From: Sphingobacteriaceae bacterium
GTDB lineage: Bacteria > Bacteroidota > Bacteroidia > B-17B0 > Aurantibacillaceae
Direction of reading: 5' to 3'
Length of the DNA stretch: 64,000 nucleotides
Assembly (NCBI GenBank): GCA_016709575.1
Contig: JADJMM010000004.1
Span: 186,001-250,000 of the forward strand
Below are positions 50,187 to 59,311 of this stretch, one piece after another. The translations under genes and the position numbers were made by a program. The notes beneath the pieces are model-generated. The model saw only the letters and a program-made list of their open reading frames with translations, was not told where the DNA came from and did no database searches. How positions within the stretch are numbered: the stretch's first letter is position 1; the number at the start of each line of letters is the position of its first letter.

Positions 50187-50214
50187 CTTTAAATGCTATT
50201 ATTTACAGAGGGTT

Positions 50215-51228
50215 TCATTTCAAAGATTGTACCATTTTTGCCAAATTGGATTGATAAATTTTGTTAAAAACCCCTTCGAGGGAGTCCTGTAAGCTGTTAT
50301 ACTGCCCGAAATCAACAAACCAGGCGTTTTTAAACTCCAAAATATTATTTTGAATAGGTTTTACCCTTGCTGTATTAGCCAACTGAAGTTTACTTAAAGA
50401 ACTTGAAATCTGAGAAAGCTTCTGTAGTTTGAATATGTTTTTTTGTTGGTCGGAGAAATTGGAGATACTATCATAAAAACGGTTCAAATTTTCTAATTGA
50501 CCTGAGATATGCACATCAATAATTTTATTGTCGTTATAACTTTCAAGATAGTTACTTAATTCTACTGAATCGGTACGCAAAAATTGTTGCGTAGCTTTAT
50601 GTGCAATAAACGAAGCTAGATTTTCATTGTAATCTACCGAACTTTCTGCATAATAAGTGGCATGAAATAATTCATGGAAAATTAAATTACATAAATGTCC
50701 TTTACTCCTATTAAGCATGTTACTTAATACAGGATCGCTAAACCAACCGAGTGTCGACCAAGCTGAAACCGAACGTAAATCCACATCATATCCTTCACAA
50801 ATCAATTTATTTTTTGCCGCAATAGCTTTTTGTTTATCGAAGAACCCTTTGTAGGAAACACTTCCTACAATAGGAAACTTCCAATAAAATGGTTCGATTT
50901 TATACTTAGAGGAAGCGGTGATAACCCACAAAATTGCGGCTCCTTTTTGATTATAAATGGTAGTAAAGTTTTTCGTTGTCTTGTAATGTAAACTATCCAC
51001 CGAATATTTTTTTATCTGCTCAATCAGTTCTAAACTTTCTTTTTCTTGTGTAGTTAAGGTGTTTTGTAGCTTATACTCTTCAATGCTATGTGTATTTATG
51101 AGAATAGAAATTTGTCCGACCGACTGATGAAATAAATAAACGGTGGTTTCATAAAAAACAGAACAAAAACACAGTAATACCCATAATAGGAGGTTCCAGG
51201 TTATTTTTATGAGCTTCTTAAGTGTCAT
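50215..51228 (-). CDS. predicted aminopeptidase with HEXXH motif (COG4324-like)
   Basis: A 337-residue membrane-anchored protein: one N-terminal helix ('LLLWVLLCFCSVFY'), then a soluble domain with zinc site 'HELFHATYYAES' (HExxH) followed by 'ENLASFIAHKATQQFL', where the Glu is the likely third ligand. 'SAWSTLGWFSDPVLSNML' upstream of it is the family signature. Assigned as a predicted aminopeptidase on family grounds; no substrate is known. It is separated by 40 bases from the TlpA gene on the same strand. Confidence 0.75.
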   Translation of the reverse strand: MTLKKLIKITWNLLLWVLLCFCSVFYETTVYLFHQSVGQISILINTHSIEEYKLQNTLTTQEKESLELIEQIKKYSVDSLHYKTTKNFTTIYNQKGAAILWVITASSKYKIEPFYWKFPIVGSVSYKGFFDKQKAIAAKNKLICEGYDVDLRSVSAWSTLGWFSDPVLSNMLNRSKGHLCNLIFHELFHATYYAESSVDYNENLASFIAHKATQQFLRTDSVELSNYLESYNDNKIIDVHISGQLENLNRFYDSISNFSDQQKNIFKLQKLSQISSSLSKLQLANTARVKPIQNNILEFKNAWFVDFGQYNSLQDSLEGVFNKIYQSNLAKMVQSLK

Positions 51229-51254
51229 TGAAAAATCACTAATTTCGTGATATT

Positions 51255-52022
51255 ATGTTTTTCTTTTTATCTAAGGTATTAACTTTTTTGGTCTCGCCGA
51301 TGGTGTGGTTCTTTGCCATTTTAATATGGGCCTTAAAAACGAAGGATGAAAAAAGAAAGAAGAAACTACTCATTTCTGCACTTGCTCTTATTTATGTTAG
51401 TTGTAATTCATTTTTTGTAGATGAATTGGCCCGCGCCTGGGAACCGGTTACACCTGATTATTATTTGAGTTCTGAAAAATATGATGTGGCCATTGTTTTG
51501 GGAGGCATTGGAAGCATTGACGAACGACAAAACCGTTTAGATTTTGGCGCTGGTGGCGACAGATTATTTCAAACACTTGATCTTTTTCATAAGGGAAGAA
51601 TCAAGCAAATAATGTTTACGGGTGGTTCTGGAAGTATTCGTTTTCCGACACACAAAGAAGGATTGTATGTGAAAAAATATTTAAATACCATTCATATTCC
51701 GGATTCACTTCTAATAATTGAAAATGAATCGAAAAACACTTTTGAAAATGCTTCCTTTTCAAAAAAAATATTAGATAGTTTAAAATTTAATGGCTCTGTT
51801 CTTTTGGTGACTTCTGCATTTCACATGCCACGTTCGTTGGCTACTTTTAAAAAAGCAGGGTTTACAAATGTGACACCTTATTTAACGAACCGCATGAGTG
51901 GGCCAAGGCGCTTTGATTGGGACCATTGTTTTCTTCCGAATGCCGAAGCATTGTCTAATTTAAACATGTTGATTCACGAGTGGATTGGCTATTTAGCTTA
52001 TAAAATAAAAGGATACGCTTAA
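51255..52022 (+). CDS. YdcF/ElyC family protein (DUF218)
   Basis: A 255-residue inner-membrane protein with two N-terminal helices and a cytoplasmic-type DUF218 domain: 'VAIVLGGIGSIDERQNR', 'KQIMFTGGSGSIRFPT', 'PDSLLIIENESKNTFENA' and 'VLLVTSAFHMPRSLATFKKA'. This set matches ElyC/SanA-type proteins involved in envelope polysaccharide or peptidoglycan homeostasis. Reaction unknown. The preceding 'taatttcg' could be a -7 box eight bases before the ATG. Confidence 0.85.
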   Translation: MFFFLSKVLTFLVSPMVWFFAILIWALKTKDEKRKKKLLISALALIYVSCNSFFVDELARAWEPVTPDYYLSSEKYDVAIVLGGIGSIDERQNRLDFGAGGDRLFQTLDLFHKGRIKQIMFTGGSGSIRFPTHKEGLYVKKYLNTIHIPDSLLIIENESKNTFENASFSKKILDSLKFNGSVLLVTSAFHMPRSLATFKKAGFTNVTPYLTNRMSGPRRFDWDHCFLPNAEALSNLNMLIHEWIGYLAYKIKGYA

Positions 52023-52025
52023 ATC

Positions 52026-53298
52026 ATGAAAGAGGAGTTGTTGCATTTTATTTGGAACTACAAACTTTTAAAAACGCAGGAATTAGTTAGTGTTAATGGC
52101 GCTAAACTAAAGCTCTTTCATCAAGGTGAATTAAATAAAGATGCCGGTCCCGATTTTTTCAACGCCAAAATTGAAGCGGATGGTATTACATTAGTCGGTA
52201 ATGTTGAAATTCACGTAAACTCCTCCGATTGGTTAAAACACGGACATGAAAACGATAAAGCTTACAACAATTTAATTTTGCATGTGGTTTACAAATATGA
52301 TAAAGCCATTGCTCAAAATACAAAACACAATGTTGAAGTTTTAGAACTGAAAATTATTTAGATACAGCAGTTATAAAAAATACAATACCCTAATTTCTTC
52401 TACCAATTCCCTACCCTGCTCTAAACAAATAAAAAGTGTTGAAGATTTAAAAATGCAGTCCTGGTTGCAACGAATGTTAGTTGAACGTTTAGAAAGCAAA
52501 ACAGAATACGCTTCGCATGTTTTTGCTGCAACACAAAATGATTTTTCACATACATTATATTTAATGCTCGCTCGTAATTTTGGGTTTAAAGTAAATGCCG
52601 AACCCTTTGAATTGTTGGCAAAACATTTACCACTTTCTGTTTTATTAAAGCACTCTTCAAACCTATTACAATTAGAAGCTTTGTTATACGGAACGGCGGG
52701 ATTTCTAAACAAATCTTACAAATCAAAACACATTCAGCAATTACAAAACGAATTTGAATTCCTTAAAAACAAATACAAATTAAAAGAGTTGGATTTAAGT
52801 GTTTGGAAATTTTTGAGATTACGTCCAGCTAATTTTCCAACCGTACGTTTATGGCAATTTGCGATGCTAATTCATAAATGTTCTGAGTTATTCAGAAATC
52901 CGGAAGATTTTAATTCAGTTGAAACTTTAAGTAAAGCTATTTCACATCCACACGAAGGGTATTGGAGTAATCATTATAAAATAGATGGACCTGAAGTGCA
53001 ACCTTTAAAAGGTTTAGGAAAAACTTCAATTGAAAATATTATCATCAATACGATGGCGCCGTTTCTATTTTTTTACGGACAACAAACAGGGAAGGATAAA
53101 TTTATTGAAGCAGCTGTTGAGTGCTTTGAGAATCTCCCTTTTGAGGATAATGTTAAAACGCGTCACTTCACAAAAGCCGGCTTAAAATTCAAAACCGCAG
53201 CAAAAAGTCAGGGTTTAATTACCCTTTTTGATAATTATTGTAAAAATACACGGTGTTTAGACTGTGGAATAGCCTCCAATCTATTGCTTACTAAGTAG
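52026..53298 (+). CDS. DUF2851 family protein, frameshifted twice
   Basis: About 423 residues, a Bacteroidota-typical protein of unknown function. Conserved pieces are 'LHFIWNYKLLKTQELVS', 'DAGPDFFNAKIEADG', 'GNVEIHVNSSDWLKHGH', 'NAEPFELLAKHLPLSVLLKH' and a C-terminal 'CLDCGIASNLLL'. The frame is lost after 'EVLELK' near 52350, runs in a second frame ('NYLDTAVIK') and returns near 52375 as 'KYNTLISSTNSLPC'. Two indels about 25 bases apart explain it. It follows the YdcF gene by three bases. Confidence 0.75.
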
Positions 53299-53313
53299 CA
53301 TTTTTTATATTTG
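53284..53313 (+). promoter_or_regulatory. consensus Bacteroidota promoter, leaderless
   Basis: TTG at 53284-53286, a 19-base spacer and TATATTTG at 53306-53313, a full consensus match. The ATG follows after only four bases (53318), so transcription should begin at or next to the start codon. It overlaps the end of the DUF2851 gene. Confidence 0.65.
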
Positions 53314-53317
53314 TATT

Positions 53318-53555
53318 ATGGTAAAAACGAATTGTAGCCTGGTTTGAACAGCAAGCCTTTGGGGTTTGTGAATGGTGGGGAAAAAGTTGGGAATTAAACT
53401 ACCAACATCCGTATGTATTTCATTTACCTTTCGTTTTTCACTTTTGGTAGTCCGATTATTATTTATTTCATTATGGCTTTTATTTTAGAGCACAAAAATT
53501 ATTTTAAGCCATCATTTTACAAAAACGCAAAAGCGTTTGGGACATCGAATTCTGA
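53318..53555 (+). CDS. small PspC-like membrane protein, frameshifted
   Basis: About 77 codons. The pieces 'RIVAWFEQQAFGVCEWWGKK', 'LGIKTTNIRMYFIYLSFFTF', 'GSPIIIYFIMAFILEHKNYF' and 'RKSVWDIEF' then TGA follow in order in three frames, and are the stereotyped small PspC-type protein of Bacteroidota (phage-shock C-like, one membrane helix). At least two A-run indels (near 53324 and 53385) and one after 'HKNYF' are needed. The true stop at 53553-53555 falls before the repeat at 53553-53573. Confidence 0.6.
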
Positions 53556-53573
53556 CTTCGACAAGCTCAGTCA
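53553..53573. repeat. REP-like palindromic repeat tgacttcgacaagctcagtca
   Basis: A 21-base element, TGACT...AGTCA at its ends and containing cttcgacaagctcag, a sequence that recurs as dispersed palindromic repeats in many Bacteroidota genomes. Only this copy is seen in the window. It overlaps the stop of the small PspC-like gene and lies 27 bases before the next ATG. Confidence 0.5.
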
Positions 53574-53600
53574 CCGATTTATTAATTTAAAAAAGAAAAT

Positions 53601-54266
53601 ATGAAAAAAATTATTACTACTGCATTCATTGCCTTAACTGCATTCTCTTTTGCGCAAGAAGTAAAAGTAAAAAGCGGAAATGAAAAATTTTCGTCTGGTA
53701 GTCACGATTGCTTAACCACTACCATTTACGAAGGGGATAAAGACAAAGCCATGAGTAAATGGAAAAGCAAATTAAATGATTTTAAGGACGAGAAAGTAAA
53801 ATGGAAGGGTGATGAGATTTTTGGTGATAATATTTTAATTAAAGATTGGGGCAATAATCCTGTAGATATTTACTCGAAGTTTGATGACGACAAAGAGAAA
53901 AAAACGGTGACGATGAGTGTAGCTGTAGATTTAGGCGGTGCTTATTTAACTTCATCGGATAAAGAAAAATACAATTACATTGAGAAAATGATGAAGGAAT
54001 TTGCAATTGATTTGACTAAGGATAATATTAAAGATCAAGTATCGGCTGCAGAAAAGATATTTAGTGGTTTAGAAAGTGATCAGAAAGATCTGGAGAAGAA
54101 AAACAAAGGTTACAAGGATGATATTGAAGATGCCAAAAAGAAAATAAGTAAAGCAGAGAGTGATATTAAAGATAACGAAGCTAGTCAGGCTAAAAAGAAA
54201 TCAGAAATAGATGCTCAGAAAAAAGTGGTAGATGATATTAAAAAGAAATTAGATAAAGTAAACTAG
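53601..54266 (+). CDS. exported coiled-coil protein, unknown function
   Basis: A 221-residue protein with signal peptide ('IALTAFSFAQ'), a globular domain (about 20-140) and a strongly charged coiled coil (about 150-221, 'KKNKGYKDDIEDAKKKISK' and similar heptads). Almost half the mature protein is Lys, Asp or Glu. No family is recognised. It may be a periplasmic structural or adaptor protein. It converges with the TerC gene, with overlapping stops. Confidence 0.65.
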   Translation: MKKIITTAFIALTAFSFAQEVKVKSGNEKFSSGSHDCLTTTIYEGDKDKAMSKWKSKLNDFKDEKVKWKGDEIFGDNILIKDWGNNPVDIYSKFDDDKEKKTVTMSVAVDLGGAYLTSSDKEKYNYIEKMMKEFAIDLTKDNIKDQVSAAEKIFSGLESDQKDLEKKNKGYKDDIEDAKKKISKAESDIKDNEASQAKKKSEIDAQKKVVDDIKKKLDKVN

Positions 54267-55025
54267 TTTTCTTGTTTAAAATCTTTATCGCGTTTATTCT
54301 TTTTTTCCCACATGTTGAAGGATTCGATTACTATGGCAAAAAGTAATGCTACGTAAGCGTAATACTTATTTATTTCTACATGGTTTTCTTCCGACACAGT
54401 TGTGTTATAAGCGTCAACTACAGACTCTCCTAATAAAATACCGCCGATTGCTAATAAAAATGTGAGGGCAATTGTTTTAATGCCTGGGTTACGATTAATA
54501 AATTCGGCAACCAATCCCGAAAATAAAATCATTAATATCATTGAAATAATTACAGCGCCAACCATAATAAGAATATTGTTAGATATGGCTACAGCTGTAA
54601 TCGATTAAAACTATTTGCATAACAACAGCACGAAAAGTATCACTCCCTTTTGATTCTATTTCATGATCAACACCGTTTACTTTTTCCATTATTTCCTTCC
54701 ATGTTTTATATAGCAGGAAAATACCTCCGCCAAATAAAATTATCCCTCTTCCGGAAACACCATAAATACCTATATGGAATAAAGGATCAATTAATGAAGT
54801 AATCCAGTTAATTGAAAACAGCAAACAACACCTTACTACTAAGGCTAAAACCAAACCTATTCTACGCGCCTTTTGTTGGGTGGTTCTTGGCAAACGATCA
54901 GCGATGATAGAAATGAAAATAATATTATCTATACCTAAAACTATTTCAAGAACCAATAAGGTAAAAAGGCTAATTATGCCTGGAATTGAAAGTAATTGGG
55001 TTAAATCTTGACCGTAATCGTGCAT
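54263..55025 (-). pseudogene. TerC family membrane protein with deletion of the DSFDS-type motif
   Basis: TerC/Alx-type integral membrane protein, normally about 260 residues with seven helices. The N-terminal half (54579-55025, 'LLVLEIVLGIDNIIFISII') and C-terminal half (54263-54565, 'LIMVGAVIISMILMILFSG') are in different frames. Between 'RAVVMQIVLID' and 'TAVAISNN' about 26 bases are missing, which should encode 'MVFSFDSV', the acidic motif of the family. The flanks share a short TCGATT-type homology. If real, the protein cannot work as a metal transporter; a raw-read error is also possible. Confidence 0.8.
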
Positions 55026-55127
55026 TATTTTAAAGTAGAGATTACAAATTTACGCTTTTTTGCGGGATTGGTAAAAAATTATTCCAGTTGATTTTCAAGT
55101 ACTTATATACTTTTTTAGTACTATGTG

Positions 55128-55159
55128 TTGCATAATACCTTTTAAACCACTTATCTTTG
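55128..55159 (+). promoter_or_regulatory. consensus promoter of the PadR/PspC operon
   Basis: TTG at 55128-55130, a 21-base spacer and TATCTTTG at 55152-55159. The first gene of the operon starts at 55268, giving a leader of about 105 bases, unusually long for this window, with a possible AGCTT/AAGCT hairpin around 55175-55215. Confidence 0.6.
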
Positions 55160-55267
55160 TGTCACCAACTAGTAGCTTATACACTGAACCTGCAGAACGG
55201 TTAAAAGCTTAAAGTGGAAAAGAGACCTGATTTTAAAAAATATAAAAACTAAATAAAAAGAAAGCAA

Positions 55268-55621
55268 ATGAAGAAGAAAGCAAACATCACAGGAAAAGTA
55301 ATTAAAGCAACAGCACTTGTTGCCCTAACACTCGGCCCTTTTTTTACAAGCAAGTAACGGAAGTGAGATTTCAATTGAAACTGGAAAACAATTAAGGAAC
55401 ATGTAAAGTTTCCGAAACTAATTTTACCGGTTCAGCATCAAGATCAAAAAGTAGAAGTTGTTTTTACAACATCAGAAAACGGAAATGTTGATTTTGTTTT
55501 AGCCAAAACAGATAACAAAGAAGTGAAAGCCGAAATTGAAAAACAATTTTCGAAGTTAAACTTAAGCAAGCTAAAAGCAAATGTTGCTTACAGCGTAGTA
55601 TTAAACTTTAAAACTATTTAA
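55268..55621 (+). CDS. small exported protein of unknown function, frameshifted
   Basis: About 117 codons. From the ATG at 55268: 'MKKKANITGKVIKATALVAL', a signal-type start, then after an indel near 55340 ('LQASNGSEISIE') and another near 55393 it continues as 'KEHVKFPKLILPVQHQDQKV' and 'VEVVFTTSENGNVDFVLAK' to a TAA at 55619. The C-terminal 90 residues recall TonB-C-like small secreted proteins, with 'V-E-V-x-F' and 'G-x-V-x-F-V'. It is first in the operon with the PadR regulator (start two bases after the stop). Confidence 0.5.
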
Positions 55622-55623
55622 TC

Positions 55624-55953
55624 ATGTCAGTAAATTCAGAGAACACAAAAGCCCAAATGCGAAAAGGTGTTCTTGAACTATGCATACTTTCTATCTTGTC
55701 GAAAGGCGACGCTTATCCAACCGAAATTATTGATAAGCTAAAGGAAACAAAGTTAGTTGTAGTTGAAGGAACCCTTTACCCGCTCTTAACACGACTAAAA
55801 AATACCGGATTACTTGCTTACCGTTGGGAAGAAAGTACTTCGGGACCACCCCGCAAGTATTACAAGCTCACCGAAATTGGCGAGCAGTACTTAAAAGAAA
55901 TTCAACAATCGTGGTTCGAGTTAACCGATATCGTAAACAAAACTATTTCGTAA
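55624..55953 (+). CDS. PadR family transcriptional regulator
   Basis: A 109-residue repressor with one winged helix. 'AQMRKGVLELCILSILS' at the start and 'YPTEIIDKLKETKLVVVEGTL', 'YPLLTRLKNTGLLAYRWEES', 'GPPRKYYKLTEIGEQYL' are the family core. It probably controls its own operon, including the PspC-domain gene that starts 33 bases later; PadR-PspC pairs are common in Bacteroidota. Confidence 0.9.
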   Translation: MSVNSENTKAQMRKGVLELCILSILSKGDAYPTEIIDKLKETKLVVVEGTLYPLLTRLKNTGLLAYRWEESTSGPPRKYYKLTEIGEQYLKEIQQSWFELTDIVNKTIS

Positions 55954-55986
55954 TTAAATAAATAAAAATATTAAAAAAACAACAAG

Positions 55987-57861
55987 ATGAATAAGACAGT
56001 TACCATAAATATAAGCGGCATCATTTTCCATATTGAAGAAGATGCTTTTGAAAAGCTTAGTAAATACCTGAATACCATAAAAGGGTACTTCAGTAAAACC
56101 GACGGTGGCAGCGAAATTATGAGCGATATTGAAGCGCGCATAGCAGAGATGCTCCAAGGTAAAACCAGTGCCATTAAACAAGTGGTATTGATGGCAGATG
56201 TGGATTCCGTTATTGAAACCATGGGTAAACCGGAAGAGTTTATGGAAGGCCATACTGAATCTTCTCAGGAAGAAGAATCGGAAAACGACTACAATACTGA
56301 ACCAACTAAAAAACGTTTGTTCCGTGATCCGGATCGTAAAGCTGTTGGTGGAGTGTGTTCGGGTATCTCCAATTATTTTGATGTTGACATCGTTTGGATT
56401 CGCTTAGCCATGTTCCTTTTAATTTTCTTCGGTGGCGTTTCGCTTTGGGTATATATCATCTTATGGATTGTTATTCCGGAAGCAAAAACTACTGCCGATA
56501 AATTAGCTATGAAAGGTGAAAAAATCGACATCAATAATATAAGTAAATCGGTTAAGGAAGAAGCTGAACAATTTAAGAAACGCGCTAAAAAATATGGTGA
56601 TGATATCAGAAACAATAGCAAAGATTTCAGAAATGATTCTCAAAACTTCTTCGATAAATTGGGAAACTTTATAAAAGAATTCTTAATCATCTTCACTAAA
56701 TTTTTTGCCAGAATTGTTGGTTTAATACTGTTGATTTTTGGAGTAATGTTTATGTTAGGATTAATCTCGAGCGTATTTGGTTTCTCAATAGTTGGCTCGA
56801 ACACCGAATTGAACGATTGGATTAATCTTTTCTTTATGGAAAGAAGTCATTACACTTTAGGTTTAATTGGTGTGACTTTATTTTTCGGAATTCCTTTTTT
56901 AATGATGATCTATGGCGGCGTGAAACTTTTATTTAAGATTCATTATAGTAATCGCTGGTTAAATATTTCAGCCGGTATTTTTTGGCTGATTGGTTTAATA
57001 ACTGTTTTATTTGTGGGTATTACAACCGTAAAGGATTTTAGTGAATCAGCAAAAATAAAAGAACCAATTATCCTCAATACAACCCGTGATACACTTTACT
57101 TAAGTGCTGCCAAAGGTTCAGAATTATACAAACAGATTGGGGTAAATGAAGAAGACTTTGATGATTATGATGGTAATGGTAATCACCGCAGGATCTATCG
57201 CCGTAACAGCGAATATATTGTTGCTAAAACAGAAGGAAAAAAATTCATTATTGGGTATGCACGTTTAAATATTTTACAAGCATCAGGCGATAAATTTGAA
57301 TTGTATATAATTAAAAAAGCACGTGGCGTTGATAAACGTGCCGCAGCTGAAAGAGCGAAGCTTATTACTTACAATGTTTCGCAGGGCGACAGCACCATAG
57401 TGTTCAATGAAATATTTACGGTTGCAGCCAATGAAAAATTCAGGAAGCAAGATATTGAAGTGATTTTAAAAGTACCCAGAGGAAAAGTGGTGTTCCTTGA
57501 TAAAAGTTTAAGCAATATTATTTACGATATTGAAAATGTACACAACACTTACGATGGCGATATGGTAAACCGCCGCTGGGTGATGGGAGCAAATGGCTTA
57601 GAGTGTATTGATTGTGAAGGTTTAGAAATTGATGAAGAAGATAACGTTCATAACCTTCCTCCTATAGAACATCCAGAACCTCCTACTCCTCCAAATGGTA
57701 TTAATGTAGAAGCAAAAGATGCTGATGTAAAAATAAACGACCAAGGCATTCACGTTAATTCAAAAGATGCGAATGTTAAAATTAACAAGGACGGCATTCA
57801 TATTAACACAAAAGGTGAAAAGGGAGATAAAGGAGATAAGGGTGAAAAAGGCGAGAAATAA
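55987..57861 (+). CDS. large PspC-domain membrane protein with collagen-like tail
   Basis: 624 residues: an N-terminal alpha/beta domain ('TVTINISGIIFHIEEDA', about 1-90), a PspC domain ('KRLFRDPDRKAVGGVCSGIS', about 100-165), more membrane helices (to about 350), a long mostly soluble region, and a C-terminal tail with two 17-residue repeats ('KDADVKINDQGIHVNS', 'KDANVKINKDGIHINT') ending in Gly-Glu/Asp-Lys triplets ('GEKGDKGDKGEKGEK'). PspC proteins sense envelope stress. The repeat tail and collagen-like end are unusual for the family. Confidence 0.85.
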   Translation: MNKTVTINISGIIFHIEEDAFEKLSKYLNTIKGYFSKTDGGSEIMSDIEARIAEMLQGKTSAIKQVVLMADVDSVIETMGKPEEFMEGHTESSQEEESENDYNTEPTKKRLFRDPDRKAVGGVCSGISNYFDVDIVWIRLAMFLLIFFGGVSLWVYIILWIVIPEAKTTADKLAMKGEKIDINNISKSVKEEAEQFKKRAKKYGDDIRNNSKDFRNDSQNFFDKLGNFIKEFLIIFTKFFARIVGLILLIFGVMFMLGLISSVFGFSIVGSNTELNDWINLFFMERSHYTLGLIGVTLFFGIPFLMMIYGGVKLLFKIHYSNRWLNISAGIFWLIGLITVLFVGITTVKDFSESAKIKEPIILNTTRDTLYLSAAKGSELYKQIGVNEEDFDDYDGNGNHRRIYRRNSEYIVAKTEGKKFIIGYARLNILQASGDKFELYIIKKARGVDKRAAAERAKLITYNVSQGDSTIVFNEIFTVAANEKFRKQDIEVILKVPRGKVVFLDKSLSNIIYDIENVHNTYDGDMVNRRWVMGANGLECIDCEGLEIDEEDNVHNLPPIEHPEPPTPPNGINVEAKDADVKINDQGIHVNSKDANVKINKDGIHINTKGEKGDKGDKGEKGEK

Positions 57862-57991
57862 AAAAGCTTGTAACTTTTAGAGGCTTTAATACGTCTTAAA
57901 ATAAATTGTTCCTTTTGAACCTTTAGTGTATTATAAGTGTAGTATATAAAGATTGTAGATTCGTGTAGTTGGTTTATTTTAATTAAGAAAG

Positions 57992-58025
57992 AAAAAGCTC
58001 CGTTTCATGTTCGGAGCTTTTTTTT
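57992..58025. terminator. bidirectional rho-independent terminator
   Basis: 'aaaaagctccg', a nine-base loop and 'cggagcttttt' with an A-run on one side and T-run on the other. It separates the PspC-domain gene (plus) from the TPM gene (minus). Confidence 0.85.
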
Positions 58026-58073
58026 ATTTATTATAACCAAATTAGACTGTGCGAAAAAAAACGAAATATTTTT

Positions 58074-58820
58074 TTACCACTTCCCTCCTGATCCACCGCC
58101 ACCAAAACTTCCGCCGCCGAAACCACCGAAGCCACCTGAAGAACTTCCTCCGCTACTTCTGAAACTACCACCGCTAAAACCACCACCGTAGTAAGTACCA
58201 CCACTTCCAAAACCTGTACCGCCACCACCTTTTCCAAAAAATATTTTTATGGCCATAATAACAACAAACAGAACCATGATAATCTTGAACCACTCGTCCA
58301 TATTGAACTTCTTCTTCGCATAATCCTTTACATTAATCTCTCCTTTAGCAAGACCCATTAACTTATCAGTACCGTTATTTATCGCTGTGAAATAGTCGCC
58401 ACTTTTTAAATAAGGATTCATTTCTTCTTCCCTTATTCTTTTAGTAGCTAAATCCGGAATAGCCCCTTCTAATCCGTAACCGACAGCAATAAAAAGATCA
58501 TGACTGCCAGGAGCAATCAAAACAACAATTCCGTTATTAGCATCTTTTTTACCAACGCCCCATGACGTTCCTAATTCTGTTGCGTAAGATGCGGGATCAG
58601 TTCCTTCAAGATCAACAATTACAACTACTATCTGGTTGCTGGTCTCTCTACTAAAAGCTTCGAGCTTCCCCTCAATAGTAGAAGCTTCCGATTCACTTAA
58701 GAAATTTGGATACTCCTTCGATAAGTTGTTGTATAATTTTTGCGGACTAGGTCGTTCAGCAACCTGCGAAATAGAAAAAAGTGTGGCAAATAAAAATGCT
58801 AAAACAAATAACTTCTTCAT
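58074..58820 (-). CDS. TPM domain protein (YgcG family) with glycine-rich C-terminus
   Basis: 248 residues: signal peptide ('LFATLFSISQ'), TPM domain (about 30-160, with 'QIVVVIVDLEGTDPASYATE', 'GIVVLIAPGSHDLFIAVGYG', 'YFTAINNGTDKLMGLA'), a transmembrane helix and a 60-residue Gly/Ser-rich end. Proteins of this family (psb32/YgcG) have a periplasmic TPM domain and an uncertain role in envelope integrity. Second of the TPM-TPM-LemA set; it shares an overlap with the next TPM gene's stop. Confidence 0.85.
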   Translation of the reverse strand: MKKLFVLAFLFATLFSISQVAERPSPQKLYNNLSKEYPNFLSESEASTIEGKLEAFSRETSNQIVVVIVDLEGTDPASYATELGTSWGVGKKDANNGIVVLIAPGSHDLFIAVGYGLEGAIPDLATKRIREEEMNPYLKSGDYFTAINNGTDKLMGLAKGEINVKDYAKKKFNMDEWFKIIMVLFVVIMAIKIFFGKGGGGTGFGSGGTYYGGGFSGGSFRSSGGSSSGGFGGFGGGSFGGGGSGGKW

Positions 58821-59294
58821 TATTTAAAAGAAATTGAATCGTTCAACTCATTTTTATCATCACTTGTATAAGGGAAATATTGTTTTAATTGCATTCCGCA
58901 ATCAATAATTGCATCTGCTAAACCTTGTGCCTGGTGTCCTTCTTTAAATTTCGAAACCATGCTTTGTACAATCTTATCCCAATATTCTTTTCCTAATTTT
59001 TTGTGGATACCGGCATCGCCTATAACGGCTATCTTATGACTTTCGGTTGCAATGTAAATTAAAATGCCATTTTGTTCTTTGGTTTTCTGCATCCCAAGTT
59101 TATTAAAAACTTTTTTGGGAGCGAACCATAGCATCACCCCAACAAATACTTTCTAAATGCACACGGATTTCGCCAGAAGTATTTTTTTCGGCGGTCTTGA
59201 TAGCATCTACGATAAGATCCTGTTCTTCCTTAGTAAAAAAGCGTTCTGCTTGATTTACGAAAATATTTTTAATTGCTGCGTAAACTAAAGGCAT
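58820..59294 (-). CDS. TPM domain protein, frameshifted
   Basis: About 157 residues without signal peptide: 'IFVNQAERFFTKEEQDLIV', 'AEKNTSGEIRVHLESICWGD' in one frame (59103-59294) and 'VFNKLGMQKTKEQNGILIY', 'DAGIHKKLGKEYWDKIVQ' in the other (58820-59137). One indel near 59115-59130 joins them. It is a cytosolic or membrane-peripheral TPM domain, the usual companion of LemA. The shared order LemA, short TPM, YgcG-type TPM is common in Bacteroidota. Confidence 0.8.
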
Positions 59295-59311
59295 ATTCTT
59301 ATTTAATTTAT

